The position numbers were made by a program, and so were the translations under genes. Of a DNA stretch of 64,000 nt, positions 12,243 to 23,575 are shown one piece after another (position 1 is the first letter of the stretch; each line of letters starts with the position of its first letter). The notes beneath the pieces were generated by a model. That model made no database searches. It had not been told where the DNA came from and saw nothing but the letters and a program-made list of their open reading frames with translations. The stretch is taken from the NCBI GenBank assembly GCA_013396915.1, contig VWZL01000451.1:94498-158497 (forward strand), given 5' to 3'. Origin of the DNA: Stercorarius parasiticus (lineage: Eukaryota > Chordata > Aves > Charadriiformes > Stercorariidae).

Positions 12243-15200
12243 GTGAGCGGCGGCGGGGGGGGGGGCGGTCCCCGGCGGTGGGAGGGGGATGCTCGGGGCA
12301 GGGACAGGCCTGTGTCCCCCGCCTAGTGCTGCAGGCAGCGCCAGGGGTCCCGGGGGACTGGTTTTCCGAGGTGATATTTCTGAAGGAATAGCTAAAATGT
12401 GCGGAAATCGGGTATCCGCAGCCGGGCATAAATCTGGGGGGAAAACCAACGATTTTTGCACACTTGCAGTAAATAAGAATACTCCTGTTTTTATACATGT
12501 GTAGCCACAGAACAGAACTGAAGAGAAACTCCGAGGTATCGGTAGTGACACTGGTTGCGCACAGATATACTTATTGCGAATAAACATATGTAAGGATATA
12601 TAAGCGCGTGAATGAAGGCATCCAGCCGCCTCTAACTTTAAAAACCCAGCACAGTGTTTCCAAGCGGTGGCACTAGTGCAAAATATTGCTGAAAGACGTG
12701 TTTCAGCCTCCGAAGAAATAGAATGATTCACGTCTGAATGCCAATGACAATTACGAAGTGGAGCGAGTGATATTTGAATTGGCAGCAGGGTGTGGGGTGA
12801 TTTTGTCAGTGTATTGCCTTCCTTTATCTGCTTATGCCTTTCACGAAAGGAAATGCATTTCTCCAAATATTGGGATTGTGGGATGCTGAAGCTACCTGTA
12901 GAGTGGACCAAGTTTCGTTCCAGTCTTGTCCCTGAGCAGAAAGGATGGAACTTGGGATCTAGCGCTTTCCTTCACTTCATTGTATGCATGTAATGCAAAG
13001 CTGACGACAATAAGTGAATTTGCACATACTTCACGAGGTCAGGATGCGCACATGTGCATTTTCGAAGCCCCGCCGGCGTTGTGTGGTCAGAAGGGGGTCG
13101 GTCGCGGTGGCCGGCACATCAGGCTGAACACAGTTCGATGGTCAGATAACTGCATTGTTCAGGCATTATCATCTGCGTCGCCGCTGGCTGCGACCGAACT
13201 GCTGACCGCTCAGGAACCTGAGCCAAGTAAATTCCAACTTTTCTAATAGTTTTGTCCCGTAAATGGAAAGAATCAGGCTCCACAAAAACAGGAAAAAAAA
13301 AAAAAAAAAGAAAAGAGTAAAGAACACGTTTAGTGTGGTGAATGCCACTAGAGTGTTCTGATTTCTAGAAGGCGAAATCCACGGTCCCTTAACCTCCCTT
13401 TAGGATTGCACTGCCTCCATGGAAAGGATTGGTCTAAAACCGTGGTACCATCCTCTGATCTGCCCACATACTCCTCCCCATTTTTTTTCCCCCTCTTCCA
13501 ATGAGAAAATGCAAATGTACGCTCCCCTCTCCTCTTTCCCTCCTTTATTCTTGTAAGGCTGAGCAGAGAGGATGCTCCCTCTGAAGTACAAGGGGGCTGA
13601 CCCCGAGCTGGCAACATCAGCTGGTTTTTTTTAACCCTTTTCTTGACTAGAGATCCTTTAAAAGGACAATTTATTTTAAAAGCGTGCGATGATGAGCTAG
13701 TAATGATAGCGCTGGACAGTGCGTAGTGCAGGAGGCTTCCACACTGACGCACAGTGGGCAAATATTGTCTCAGACAAGGAAAAGCATCCTTAGGCTGAGG
13801 GAGGTGGTAAAGTATATGTTAATTTGGACACCCGGGAGAGAAATATGCAAAAGGAGGTAAATAGGAGATCTCCAGTAGGAAGCAGATGTCAAACTGCCGT
13901 GTGTGCTCAGGGGCTTTGTAATCTAAATATAGTGATAGAATCTGTAGTGATACCAATCCTGAGCGATTTTTTTTCACCTGGCTGCCTGGTTTCCATGGAG
14001 ATTGACATTACATTTAAATGATAAAAGTAACCAATTTCCCTAACGGGGATCTTTTGAAAGGTAAGGAGGGAAAAAAAGGCCTTTTCCTGGGGCTCTTCAG
14101 AAACGTGGAGGGGAACCAGATAGGGAACAGGAGGCAGGGAGCAAGAAAACAAAACGACTCTAGGAAGATGTGGCAGGGTGGGCTTTGGGGATTGCCAAGG
14201 AAGCACGTTTGGAACAACCCGGGGCTTTTGAGAGGTCGGTGTGGGTCACCAGAAGCTGCCATCACCTCCGTGCGTCCTGCTTGTCCCATTATTTTTCCCA
14301 GTTCGGCTAGTTGATATCTCTCCCTTCTCCCTAGTCAGACTTTAATTTTAGGATGTGGGGGCTGAGGAAAAATAAGGTGGAAGCTAAAGACAAAAGAGAG
14401 ACAGAGTCGTTGAGATGATACATCTTGAGGTTCAGCAGGATATGAAATTTTCAGATACAGAAGTAAGACGGGAGCGAGCCCATATTTCTTGGTGACCTGT
14501 ACTTAACAGCATCGAGGTAGAAAACGATACAGAAAATTCAGCTTCAGATGATCATTTATGGTGTGAAAAAAGCAGTAAGATTTGTGACAGTAAAATCTGG
14601 TTCGGCCAGCTCCGTTAGTTGGGTTGACTTGACTTGACTCGGCTTTCTGCAGAGTCCAGGATATCATGAAATATATTTATTTTGCTGCCACCTGAACAAT
14701 CGTTTTTCTTCAGCCAGTTCCTATATCTGTATTTCAGGATCCTTTCATAGCATTTCATCTCGACAAGACGCTAGTAAAAAAGTACATGAGCCCACTCTTG
14801 ATTGGGGAGCTGGCACCAGATCAGCCCAGCTTTGAGCCCAGCAAGAATGTAAGTATCTTAAAAACTTGGTATTTGAGTTGAAATAGTGCTGTTTAAGTTC
14901 TCTTACTGGCAGCCAGAATTCCCTGTACATAAAATTGTAGCATCTCCTGAAATCATTGTGTTGGTTTGAAGCTTCCCCTTGACTTCATCTCATTATCCAT
15001 AGTCTTAGTGAAGATGCGTCTCCAGGAGACCCTCAGGTTTTCCCTATTGCCACAGTAGCTCCTTGAGAGAGGGAACCGAGTTCCTTTTTGGGTTCCTGAG
15101 GCATTTTCAGACCAGCAGATACTCTTGGATCTCCCCACAGAAAAAGCTGGTAGAAGATTTCCGTGAGCTCCGTGCAACCGTCGAGAAGATGGGGCTTCTC

Positions 15201-18200
15201 AACCCCAACCGCACCTTTTTCATCCTGTATCTCTGCCACATCTTGCTGTTGGATGTCGCAGCCTGGCTCACCATCTGGTATTTTGGAGCATCCACAGTGC
15301 CGTTCCTCTTCTCCGCAGTGCTTCTAGGCACTGTCCAGGTAAGCAGCTAGGCAAAAAGAAGCCCCAGAAACACCAAAATCCAATCCTTTGAGACTTAGGT
15401 GCTCATTGCCCTAAGCACAGGAGAAATCTTATCTTTGTGGACTTCCCAAAATTCTGTTTCTCCCTGGATTCCACCGAAGGGGCAAAATTACAGTGTCACA
15501 ACATGCCGCTTTGGTAGAGCAGGTTTTGCCTTCCTTTTTCCTTCCCGTAGTCTGTCAAAGCTCTCCTTATTCCCAGCCTTCTTCGTACAGTGAAAGCCAT
15601 GCTACGCTTCTCAGGTCCCTTGTGCCAGAACTCCAAGGCACTGTGCGGGGGCCAAGCCGCCGTGTTCCCATGGGAACTTGCAGCGAGTTAGAGGAGAGGG
15701 CAGAGCAGCTCTCAAAGCCCCAGCTATTCCTCCTGTGGCCGGATGATCCCCTTGGAATTACAAGTACTCGGAGGAGGCAGCAGCAAGCTGCTCCTTAAAG
15801 GAGACTTTGTTGCCGATTTCAGTGCAGTTTTGTAAGAGAATAAATGCTGTTTCTCAGCTCCGTGACTTCTCTTCTTTCATGATTTTTTTTTCCTTCCTCG
15901 TGAAAACGACTGTGTGGGGCTAAAAGTCATTAGGCAAAGCCTGGACTGCACTGCTTTGTAGTGAAAGGGAGGTGTTTGGATTGGGTCTCAGCAGTGGAAA
16001 TGCTCTCGCTGTCTAGGGGTATGTCGCGAGGAGCATGGGAGTGGGAGAAGAGAAAGCCCTTTTCAGAGCCAGAGCCTCCCGACTCTTCTTTTTCCCCCAG
16101 CAGCACTGTTGTGGTTTTGTGTTTTTTAATTCCAGGCACAGGCTGGCTGGCTCCAGCACGATTTTGGACACCTTTCCGTCTTTAGCAAGTCCAAGTGGAA
16201 CCACTGGGTGCACAAGTTCGTGATCGGCCATCTGAAGGTGGGCATTCAGTGGTGAGAGGGACTGCTAGAGCCTTGCCCGTGATGCTCTGCGGTCAAAGCC
16301 AGTCTCAGCGTAAGAAGAGAGCAAATGCAAGGAGCTGCTGGGGAGGGAGGACTGAGGGCAGAAGATACAACTTCTTTACGGCACTCTCTTCTCACCCCTT
16401 CCTGCAGGGAGCACCAGCCAGCTGGTGGAATCACCTCCACTTCCAACACCATGCTAAACCCAACTGCTTCCGAAAGGACCCTGACGTTAACATGCATCCC
16501 TTATTTTTTGCTTTGGGAAAAACGCTCTCTGTAGAGGTGAGACCTGGTGGAGGCTGGGAGGTTGCAGCATTACGATTCAAATTTGGAAAGCTGCAGAGAG
16601 CCTGGAGACTGGTGACCAGTGGGGTTGGTCAGTGAATTGTCTCCGTAATTCAGGAATCTAGAGAAGGTGCAGCTTGGCATTAATGGCCTTTGAAAGCAGG
16701 AAGGAAAAAGATCCTGGTGCGTCACGAGCTTCCATGTGCTTAACGTTGCAACTGGTGGTTTAATGCTTTTTTGCCCTAATACAATCTTGCTGTGGGTTGA
16801 AATTTTCCAAATTTATTCTGAAGGTTTAAAACAACCCACCAAAACTGCTTCAGTAGGATGAGAAGTACATCCGGAAAATGCTTTGAGTTCTCCTGCTATT
16901 TTATATAGTGCTACTTTTCCTTCCAGTAGTCCCTAATATTCCTTAGTAATACTTCGATACTTCTGAGATTTTTGTATTCTTAAGATTTCAACAGAAGTTA
17001 TTTTTGCTGTGTTTTAAAATAAGAATGAGATATTTGTCACAAGGTCATATTTCTCTGATGAGATACTTGCAGCCGTATGAAGCTAAGATTGCAAGTTGTT
17101 CTCTTTACCAAGATCAGCTTTGACTAATTTTAGTATTTTGGGAAATGAAGCAGCGGTTGGCAAGCAAGGACTAACTGGAACGTTTACCATTACTGATCAA
17201 AGAAGGTGTTTCAGCGGTCTCAGTCTGACGGTGGGTGTCAGACTGGGTCCTGTCTGGAGTCCAGCTCTATTTCTGGTACAACTCTGAAGTTAATTGAACG
17301 GCTTTAGCATTTGCCGGTCCTTTAAAAAAAATAGTTACATAAATTCATAGTGTCACCTGGCTTAAACGCTCTGATTTGCATTGAAGTTAAGGGAGGGCTG
17401 CTGTTCGGAATTGGTTTAGATGTGTGCCGGGATATAATGGAGTTCCTCAAGGAAGTCAGTGACGTGATCTGTTACGTTTGTGCAGTGAACACTGAAAAAT
17501 TAACAGTCTCAGAGGGAGGGTAATCTGTTCACCCTTGTTCCTGGGGACACGGTTTAAAGCCTACATGCTCATTTCTCTGCTTTGGAGATCGATTGCAAGT
17601 AGGCGGGGAGTTCTACACATCTTTATTAATAATATTGTAGGTTTTCCTTTTTTTTTTCTGAAGCTATATTGGCAGCGAACTGTTGTTCTCAGTGCCTCGT
17701 GTGGTTTTCGTTTTAAGTGTTGTTACGCGACTGTGCCCTCTGTAGGGAAAGAGCTTCCAGTGCACGTTGCTGTTTGTGGCGCGAGGCACTACCCAGCCTT
17801 TTGTGCATCCAAGGCAGGATGAAACCTTAGCATAGCAGTCACAGATGGAAGTTCCAGGGAAAGATGAAGCAAATGGCATGGCGGGAGCTGGCGTGGTTTG
17901 GTAGGACATCTCTTTCAAAGGTTAGGAGGTATCCAAGCACGCATTTCTTCGAAAGCGTAGGTAGGAGTGTATGCACAGATGCCTTCACGGCCTGAGTAAT
18001 TTGCTTATTTTAACAGCTCGGTGTGCAAAAGAAGAAATTCATGCCTTATAACCACCAGCACAAGTACTTCTTCATCAGTGAGTAACCCTACCCTTTCGCG
18101 CTTCTATGGACAGCCTTCACTCAACCCCTTCCTTTTCCAGTCCATTTGGCTGGGATAAAAGGGCACAGCTAATGTCTCTGCAATCTGTTTCTCCGCTCTA

Positions 18201-21200
18201 GTCGGTCCCCCAGCTCTGGTGCCTCTTTACTTCCAGTGGTACATATTCTACTTTGTGATACAGCGGAAACAGTGGGTGGTAAGTGAGCTCCAAGGTGCCA
18301 GTGGTGACTTCTCCTTGTTTTACAGATACATTTCAGCGCGAGGAATTACTGGCGGGAACTCTGAGCTGTGTATCTCGGTGCAAGGGGTGTGTGGGTATAC
18401 GAGCTGGGAAGTAACGTCTCTGATGTTCTGCTTTAGCCCAGGGTGTGCGAGTGTCTGGAAGCATTCCTTCTTCTGCAGAGTTGATGTTCATACAGAACTT
18501 GTCCTTCAGGTAGCATGAGAGTCTAGTTGAAGGTAGAAGTGGTCATTCCGGCCACTCCTCGTTCTCCCAAGCCAATACAATAAAAACCTACGGGCACGGA
18601 AAAAGGGGAAAAGTAGCAGAAATCGAGGGAGGTTGGAGGAGGATTCAGTGCGCCCCCCCTTTTGCAAAACGATGTATTAAAAATCAAATAGCTTTCAGGT
18701 AGCCTAAAACTGAGTCCTCACGGTTCAGTGTGAAGTGGAATAGGGGATGCGTAGCGGAATTTCAGAGTTGTTTGTCAGGGGATGAGGAATAGCGTGGCTT
18801 TTAGAGACTTCAGAAAAAATGCAAAAAAAAGATGTCTGTTCTCTGAGATGTGGGGGTCAGAGACAAGGCGTCTTGCTTTTTTATTCTTGGCGGGGAGGTG
18901 AGACAGGAGAAAAGGAACACGAGGGGAATAAGAGATGGCAAAGGATGTGAAGAGGAACAAAAAAGATGAGATGGAGGTAAACCAGCGCTCTTTATTCTTT
19001 CAATTAGCTAGGTTTTTGGGTTTCTCACTGCTGACTTTCTCTTCAGATCGGGAGGAAAACGCGATGCTTTACAGCACGTCCTCTCTCGTGTTTGCCCTGT
19101 GCTGGGCTCATAAGACCAGGGTCATTCCCGAGCACAGGAATGGCTGGGGAGTGGCTGTGTGTCAGATAGCTTTGTGAGGGGGCTGGGGAGGAACAATCTG
19201 TCAGTAGAAGATATTACGGGAGGTTTTAAAGGGAGTGCCACGTAGAGTGGATGGTAAATTCAGAAGCCAGTAATTCTTCCTCTTAATGAAGTTTTTTATC
19301 TGTTCCGTATACTACAGGATCTGGCCTGGATGCTGAGCTTCTACATCCGATTCTTTCTCACCTACTTACCCTTACTGGGGGTGAAGGGTATCCTGGGGCT
19401 TCATCTGTTGGTCAGGTATCATTCAACTTATCATTCCTCCATTTTCTTTACCCAGTTTACACCGATCCTTCGTGTCTTTTCTTCAGTCTCCTGGTTATCT
19501 TTCTCGTGGGCTCCCTGTTCTTCTGTCTCCTTATGGCTTTCAGCAAGACGGAGGTTGTTGTCTGTCAGGCGTGTGTCTTTAGAAGGTGTGTGCAGGTCAG
19601 ATCTGCTGATCAGCTGTTTGAGGTTCATTTTTTTCAAGCAAGGACTGGCTTGTACGCGTACAAGTGTTTTGTACTGACTTGTTACCGCATCAGTGTGAGA
19701 TCAGTAATGGTTTTGTGTGTGTTTATATGCGCAGGTTTATAGAGAGTAACTGGTTTGTCTGGATTACACAAATGAATCACATCCCGATGCACATCGATTA
19801 TGATAAGAATGTGGACTGGTTCTCTACCCAGGTAAGACCTTCTTTCCAGAGACCTGTGGCTTTGAAGGTGAGATGTTGCAGTTCTGGGTACATAATGCCC
19901 AAGGGGGCTGATCGCAGAAGCGGTGGGAACCGAGAGAGGAAAACATAAGCAGCTTGTCCTCACCGTGTGAAGTGAGCGATCAGTGCAAAGAAAGAAGGTG
20001 GAGAAATGGGCTGGAGGCTTCAAATGCTGAGCACAGATGCCTCAAGGAAGATAGTTAGAGATGCTACAATGCTCTTCGGATAAGAGAGCTTTCCGTGGAG
20101 GCAGGATGAAGATCTCTCTTGTGTGCTCTGCCTTATTTTAGTTCTGAAGTCATTATGCAGTTTTTTAAGTGGGGGAAGTGCAAGTCATGGTTGTAATGGC
20201 TTATCTTACTGGGGAATTCAAGTCTATTCTCCTAAATTATGTCCCAAACAATCGTGTGCCACAGCATGGCCATCTCGTGTTGACTGGAGATAGCTCTTGG
20301 AGTTGCTGTATTCAGCCGGAAGGCACGTGATGATTAGGAACTTGTACGTGGTTACTGTTGTGTTTGGCACGTGGAAGAGAAGTGGTATTCCTAAAACAAC
20401 ATGTTATTGTTTTTTTCTCTCAGCTCCAGGCAACGTGTAATGTTCATCAGTCCTTATTCAACGACTGGTTTAGTGGACACCTGAACTTCCAAATCGAGCA
20501 CCAGTGAGTTGAAGCATGGCTTGGGGATGTGAGGGAATTTCAAGGAGTACTAGTTATGCTAGGTCTGAAGAGTCTACAAGGTCCCTGTCTTTCTATCAGC
20601 TAATGCAAGAACAAAACGTAATGTGGGTAAATTTTATGCTCTTTGTAATGGGGATGGAATGGGAATTCCAAGTGATGGGTCAGAAAATTTTTGGAGCACC
20701 AGTGAGCACCAACACCACTTCAGATATGAGTAGCATGGGGCAGGAGTGAGAATTACCAGCCTCCTGGTTAGTTCAGATACTGACTGAATGGACATGAGAG
20801 GGACCGCCACAGAGCACTAACGGCTACAGGCACAAGGGGAGGTTGAGGCACTCCCAGGCTTAGGCACAGAAGAGGGGCAGGAGTTTTGTGGGGTGGCGAT
20901 AGGCGCCATTGAATCACCATATTCTCTTCCCACAGCCTTTTTCCTACAATGCCAAGACACAACTACTGGAAGGTGGCCCCTTTGGTGAAGTCCCTGTGTG
21001 CCAAACATGGTATTGAGTACCAGTGCAAGCCGTTGCTCACTGCCTTTGCGGACATAGTGCAGTACGTATCAACCCGCTGCATTCCCTAAGTGAAAGGTTT
21101 TCCAATACTTCGGAGTGAACACGCGAGGGACGTGGGAAGGGGAGGGGTGGGACAGCCAGCCTGGATCACAGAAGTTCTGTGAAGAGCTGTAGATGGTGTA

Positions 21201-21895
21201 GATGACTATGAAAGGGGTCAGAAAACCGTTCAGCCATGGCGCTGGTTTCAGTAGCAGCAGACAGGAGGTGTCAGTAGGAACAACCTGATGGAGAGCTCCT
21301 TTTCTTCAGCTCTGAAGAATCAGAGGTCAGTAGGATGCCAGGTCTGGCGCCTCTGTCTCCGAGTATGCTCCAGGGAAAGAGGGATTTTCAGAAAGATGAG
21401 TTTGAACTGTCATTCATTCTTTCTTTTTTCTTCCTTTCTTGCCCTCCTTGCCCCCCCAGTATTTCTTATTCCATTGAAAAGTCATGCGTCTCTCTTCTGC
21501 CACCCTTTCTCCTTTTGTTTTCATTCTAATTAAGCTGTTTCCTTTGGCCTTCTGGCCTTTGTCTGATGTAGCCCCAGTGGTTTGGTGGTTCTTCATCTTT
21601 CCGAGGAGCTGTAGTCTACATTCCTTAGCCTCTGAAGGTCTCTGAGCAACCTGATCTAGTTGAAGTTGTCCCTGCTCATTGCAGGAGGGTTGGACTGGAT
21701 GATCTTTCAAGGTCCCTTCCAACCCACGCATTCTATGATCTCCTTTGCTTACTATAGAGGAGAATTCTTCCCACAAGGTTCCGTTCCCTGGACTTTTTAT
21801 TTCATTACCTTGTTTCTAAGGAAATGTGGTTCTCTCTTGGCAGCTCTTTGAAAGATTCGGGGGAGCTCTGGCTTGACGCCTATCTACATAAATAA
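12048..21895 (+). CDS. FADS1: FADS1, acyl-CoA delta-5 front-end desaturase (gene A, 12 coding exons)
   Basis: This is a membrane-bound front-end desaturase of the ER. From family knowledge it introduces the delta-5 double bond into C20 acyl-CoAs (DGLA to arachidonate, 20:4n-3 to EPA), taking electrons through its own cytochrome b5 domain. Twelve exons join to 1326 nt, 441 residues plus stop, with no internal stop: 12048-12242, 14738-14848, 15141-15338, 16136-16237, 16408-16536, 18017-18077, 18202-18278, 19318-19415, 19735-19831, 20424-20503, 20936-21061, 21844-21895. All introns are GT-AG. Exon lengths 111/198/102/129/61/77/98/97/80/126 are those of vertebrate FADS1. Visible motifs are HPGG at residues 49-52, HDFGH 176-180, HFQHH 213-217 and QIEHH 379-383, the last split by an intron. 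Hydrophobic spans lie near 128-151, 153-172, 268-285 and 292-324. FADS1 rather than FADS2 is indicated by [25 protein letters not shown] and MNHIPMHID. The 441 residues compare with about 444 in mammals. The start was chosen at the ATG before the b5 domain; an in-frame upstream extension is noted separately. Confidence 0.93.
12243..14737 (+). other. FADS1: FADS1 intron 1
   Basis: About 2.5 kb, the largest intron of gene A, beginning in the CpG island. It holds a poly-A tract near 13287. No embedded gene or RNA is recognised. Confidence 0.85.
14738..14848 (+). CDS. FADS1: FADS1 exon 2: end of the b5 domain and linker
   Basis: This 111-nt phase-0 exon lies between a ttcag acceptor and a gtaagt donor. 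It encodes [10 protein letters not shown] and [15 protein letters not shown], the segment just after the b5 heme pocket. A decayed copy of this same exon and its acceptor lies at about 58.6 kb. Confidence 0.92.
15141..15338 (+). CDS. FADS1: FADS1 exon 3: membrane hairpin 1
   Basis: This 198-nt exon begins [20 protein letters not shown] and then encodes two hydrophobic stretches (residues about 128-151 and 153-168). They form the first transmembrane pair, ahead of histidine box 1. Confidence 0.92.
16136..16237 (+). CDS. FADS1: FADS1 exon 4: histidine box 1
   Basis: This 102-nt exon carries [15 protein letters not shown], containing the HDxxH metal-ligand box, and ends VIGHLK. The acceptor is ttccag and the donor gtgggc. 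Confidence 0.92.
16408..16536 (+). CDS. FADS1: FADS1 exon 5: histidine box 2
   Basis: This 129-nt exon encodes [19 protein letters not shown] with the HxxHH metal-ligand box, then [14 protein letters not shown]. That last segment is typical of FADS1 rather than FADS2, which has a shorter 126-nt exon here. Confidence 0.92.
18017..18077 (+). CDS. FADS1: FADS1 exon 6
   Basis: This 61-nt exon encodes [20 protein letters not shown] and ends one nucleotide into a codon. It includes the basic KKK loop before transmembrane segment 3. Gene B has lost one codon here. Confidence 0.9.
18202..18278 (+). CDS. FADS1: FADS1 exon 7: transmembrane segment 3
   Basis: This 77-nt exon encodes [19 protein letters not shown] then QRKQWV. 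The acceptor is ctctag and the donor gtaagt. It is close to mammalian FADS1 and very different from gene B. Confidence 0.9.
19318..19415 (+). CDS. FADS1: FADS1 exon 8: transmembrane segment 4
   Basis: This 98-nt exon encodes [20 protein letters not shown] through LLVR, with the final Arg codon split ag|g. The donor is gtatca. Confidence 0.9.
19735..19831 (+). CDS. FADS1: FADS1 exon 9
   Basis: This 97-nt exon encodes [20 protein letters not shown]. The QMNHI stretch is conserved through the front-end desaturases and lies near the active site. The donor is gtaaga. Confidence 0.91.
20424..20503 (+). CDS. FADS1: FADS1 exon 10: histidine box 3 (first part)
   Basis: This 80-nt exon encodes [20 protein letters not shown] and QIEH. 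The last His codon is split ca|c across the intron, as in all vertebrate FADS genes. Q379 in place of the usual first His of the box is the signature of front-end desaturases. Confidence 0.92.
20936..21061 (+). CDS. FADS1: FADS1 exon 11
   Basis: This 126-nt exon completes QIEHH and continues [20 protein letters not shown] to ADIVH. The donor is gtacgt. Reading through the donor would reach a stop after ten further codons, so a retained intron would give a slightly truncated protein. Confidence 0.92.
21630..21741 (+). repeat. Short CR1 3' fragment in FADS1 intron 11
   Basis: The last roughly 110 nt of a CR1 (ggttggactggatgatc, aaggtcccttccaaccc, attctatgatct) lie between exons 11 and 12 of gene A, sense to the gene. 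Confidence 0.85.
21844..21895 (+). CDS. FADS1: FADS1 exon 12: C-terminus and stop
   Basis: The last 52 coding nucleotides encode [16 protein letters not shown] and a TAA stop. The ending YLHK matches the vertebrate FADS C-terminus. The 3' UTR continues from here. Confidence 0.92.
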
Positions 21896-23575
21896 GAAGC
21901 AGTGGATCCTTACAGAGGAATTCCCCACCCTTGTTGCCTCCTGTGGTGATCACCATGAAGACACTGCGCAGAGGAGAGCGAGCTGGCTAAGCCAGAGATG
22001 GGGAGGTGGCGCCGCTTAATTCCATTGATGAATGTGATTAATGTGACTTTTTTAAAAGATATGCTTCTTAATTCTTCTTGTGCTTCTTTCATTCCTCTTC
22101 TCTGGTGCTGGGTTACAGGGAAAAGCTGAATGGAGGAGGTTAGGCTCCACCAGGCTGGAGGCAGCTGTGGGACTGGGAACAGATTCCTTTCTGTCTGCTG
22201 ATACTTCATTTGCTGAGTATGTAGGAGGGAAGTCTCTTATCTAACATAGGCTTTTGTGAGGTGGCTCTCATGAATGTAGTAAGGAAGTTGAGACAGTATG
22301 ACATCGGAGAACACAGGAGTTAGTGAAATGTGGAAGCAATAAGGAATTGCGTAGGTACAGTGTTTTCAAATACCTATATGTAATTAACAATGGCAATAGA
22401 AGTGCCCAAACCAAGGGGCGGTGGGGAGCACGTGAGAGCCCAAACCAATTTGTGTGTGTGGGGGTGAGGCAGAGAAGGTGCAAGCAGGCAGTTCTGTAGG
22501 AATAAGCATGAGGGGAAAGATCTAATTGGAGCCCTAATTAAGGTAGAGAAACAGAAAAGTGGGGGTTATTCCGCAGGCATGTGGATGGGAGAGCTTGGCA
22601 TGCCGTATTCTGTGGGAATGCTCCCCTCCGCGTCTCTTCTGTGGTGAAGCCTCTGGGTTATTTGCCTGTTGGTTACCTCCCGTGGAGCCTCTGCAAGTGG
22701 TTTCCACAGTGCCCTACTTCTGGGTGTTAGTGGACCCGTTACTGAAAGTCAGAAGGGACAGAGATATGGCACGTCCGTGCTGGGGATCCCCAGAAGGGTG
22801 ACCAAGGAAGCAAAAGGTAATCTGTGGTCACCTGAAGCTTCACTCTTTTTGGACTGATTTATTAAGTGTAGAGAACTCATGACTTCTGGCCCGTGGAGCA
22901 GGAGGTGTTCCTGTCTGAGCTGCAGACAAGTCTAAAGAAGTTGTAGAAGTGTTAGGGGCTGGGGTACTGCTTAAATGTATTGAACTTTTCAGTCGGCAGA
23001 AGTCAGCCGGCTGCATACCCCTGGGCAGACATCAGCCAAGACATTGCTGGCCTCTCTCTGTTGGATCACGTGCCTTGAAAACACGCCCCCCGAGGGCACG
23101 TCCTGTGTGATTTATTGGAATGGGAATTGGCCTTACTGCATTTCCTGGTGTCTTTTCATTTACTACACCAACATTACAGATGCCAAACGCAGTAGAGCAT
23201 CTGGCATAAGCACTAATGAAGACGGCTCCATCACCCTGTTCCCTCGGTGACAGGTGGCTTAGTCCCCAGAAGGGATGGGTTGGTTTTGAGGAAGAGACGG
23301 TGCTTTTTCTGGTCAACATCCAAAAAGAGGATGGCTTGTGGGGGAATGGAAGAAATGCATCTTCCCAGGCCAACAGCGGTGTGAAGCACAGAATGAAATC
23401 GTAATGGAAATAATAATCATTAAATCATCGATACCTATTGATAAAGACCATACAGAAAATGGGCCTTGGTTACGCTTCTGCCTTCTTTTTTCCTGCTCTG
23501 TTTCTTTCCCTCTTATTATTACAACTGTTGATGGAGGAAAGTCTAATAATAAAATTCCTTGTCTCACCAATTACT
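21896..23575 (+). other. FADS1: Probable 3' UTR of FADS1
   Basis: Sequence without recognisable coding follows the stop codon. Candidate polyadenylation signals are ATTAAA at 23419-23424 and AATAAA at 23548-23553; none of either form was noticed nearer the stop. The 3' end is inferred. Confidence 0.4.
23548..23553 (+). terminator. FADS1: Candidate polyadenylation signal of FADS1
   Basis: A canonical AATAAA about 1.65 kb after the stop codon. A second AATAAA lies further on, at 24068-24073. Choice between them needs transcript data. Confidence 0.35.

Larger units (their letters stand above)
11780..12320. promoter_or_regulatory. FADS1: CpG island over the FADS1 promoter and exon 1
   Basis: A block of very high G+C with dense CG dinucleotides stands out from flanks of ordinary composition. 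It spans the proximal promoter, first exon and start of intron 1 of gene A. No TATA box is seen close to the start codon. Such islands usually mark broadly expressed genes, which fits FADS1. Confidence 0.85.

Noticed and set aside
11586..12911. A 441-codon open frame on the minus strand across the FADS1 CpG island
   Set aside because: It is antisense to exon 1 and stays open because stop codons are rare in GC-rich DNA. It has no domain, is Pro/Arg/Ala-rich, and its length equals that of FADS1 only by chance.
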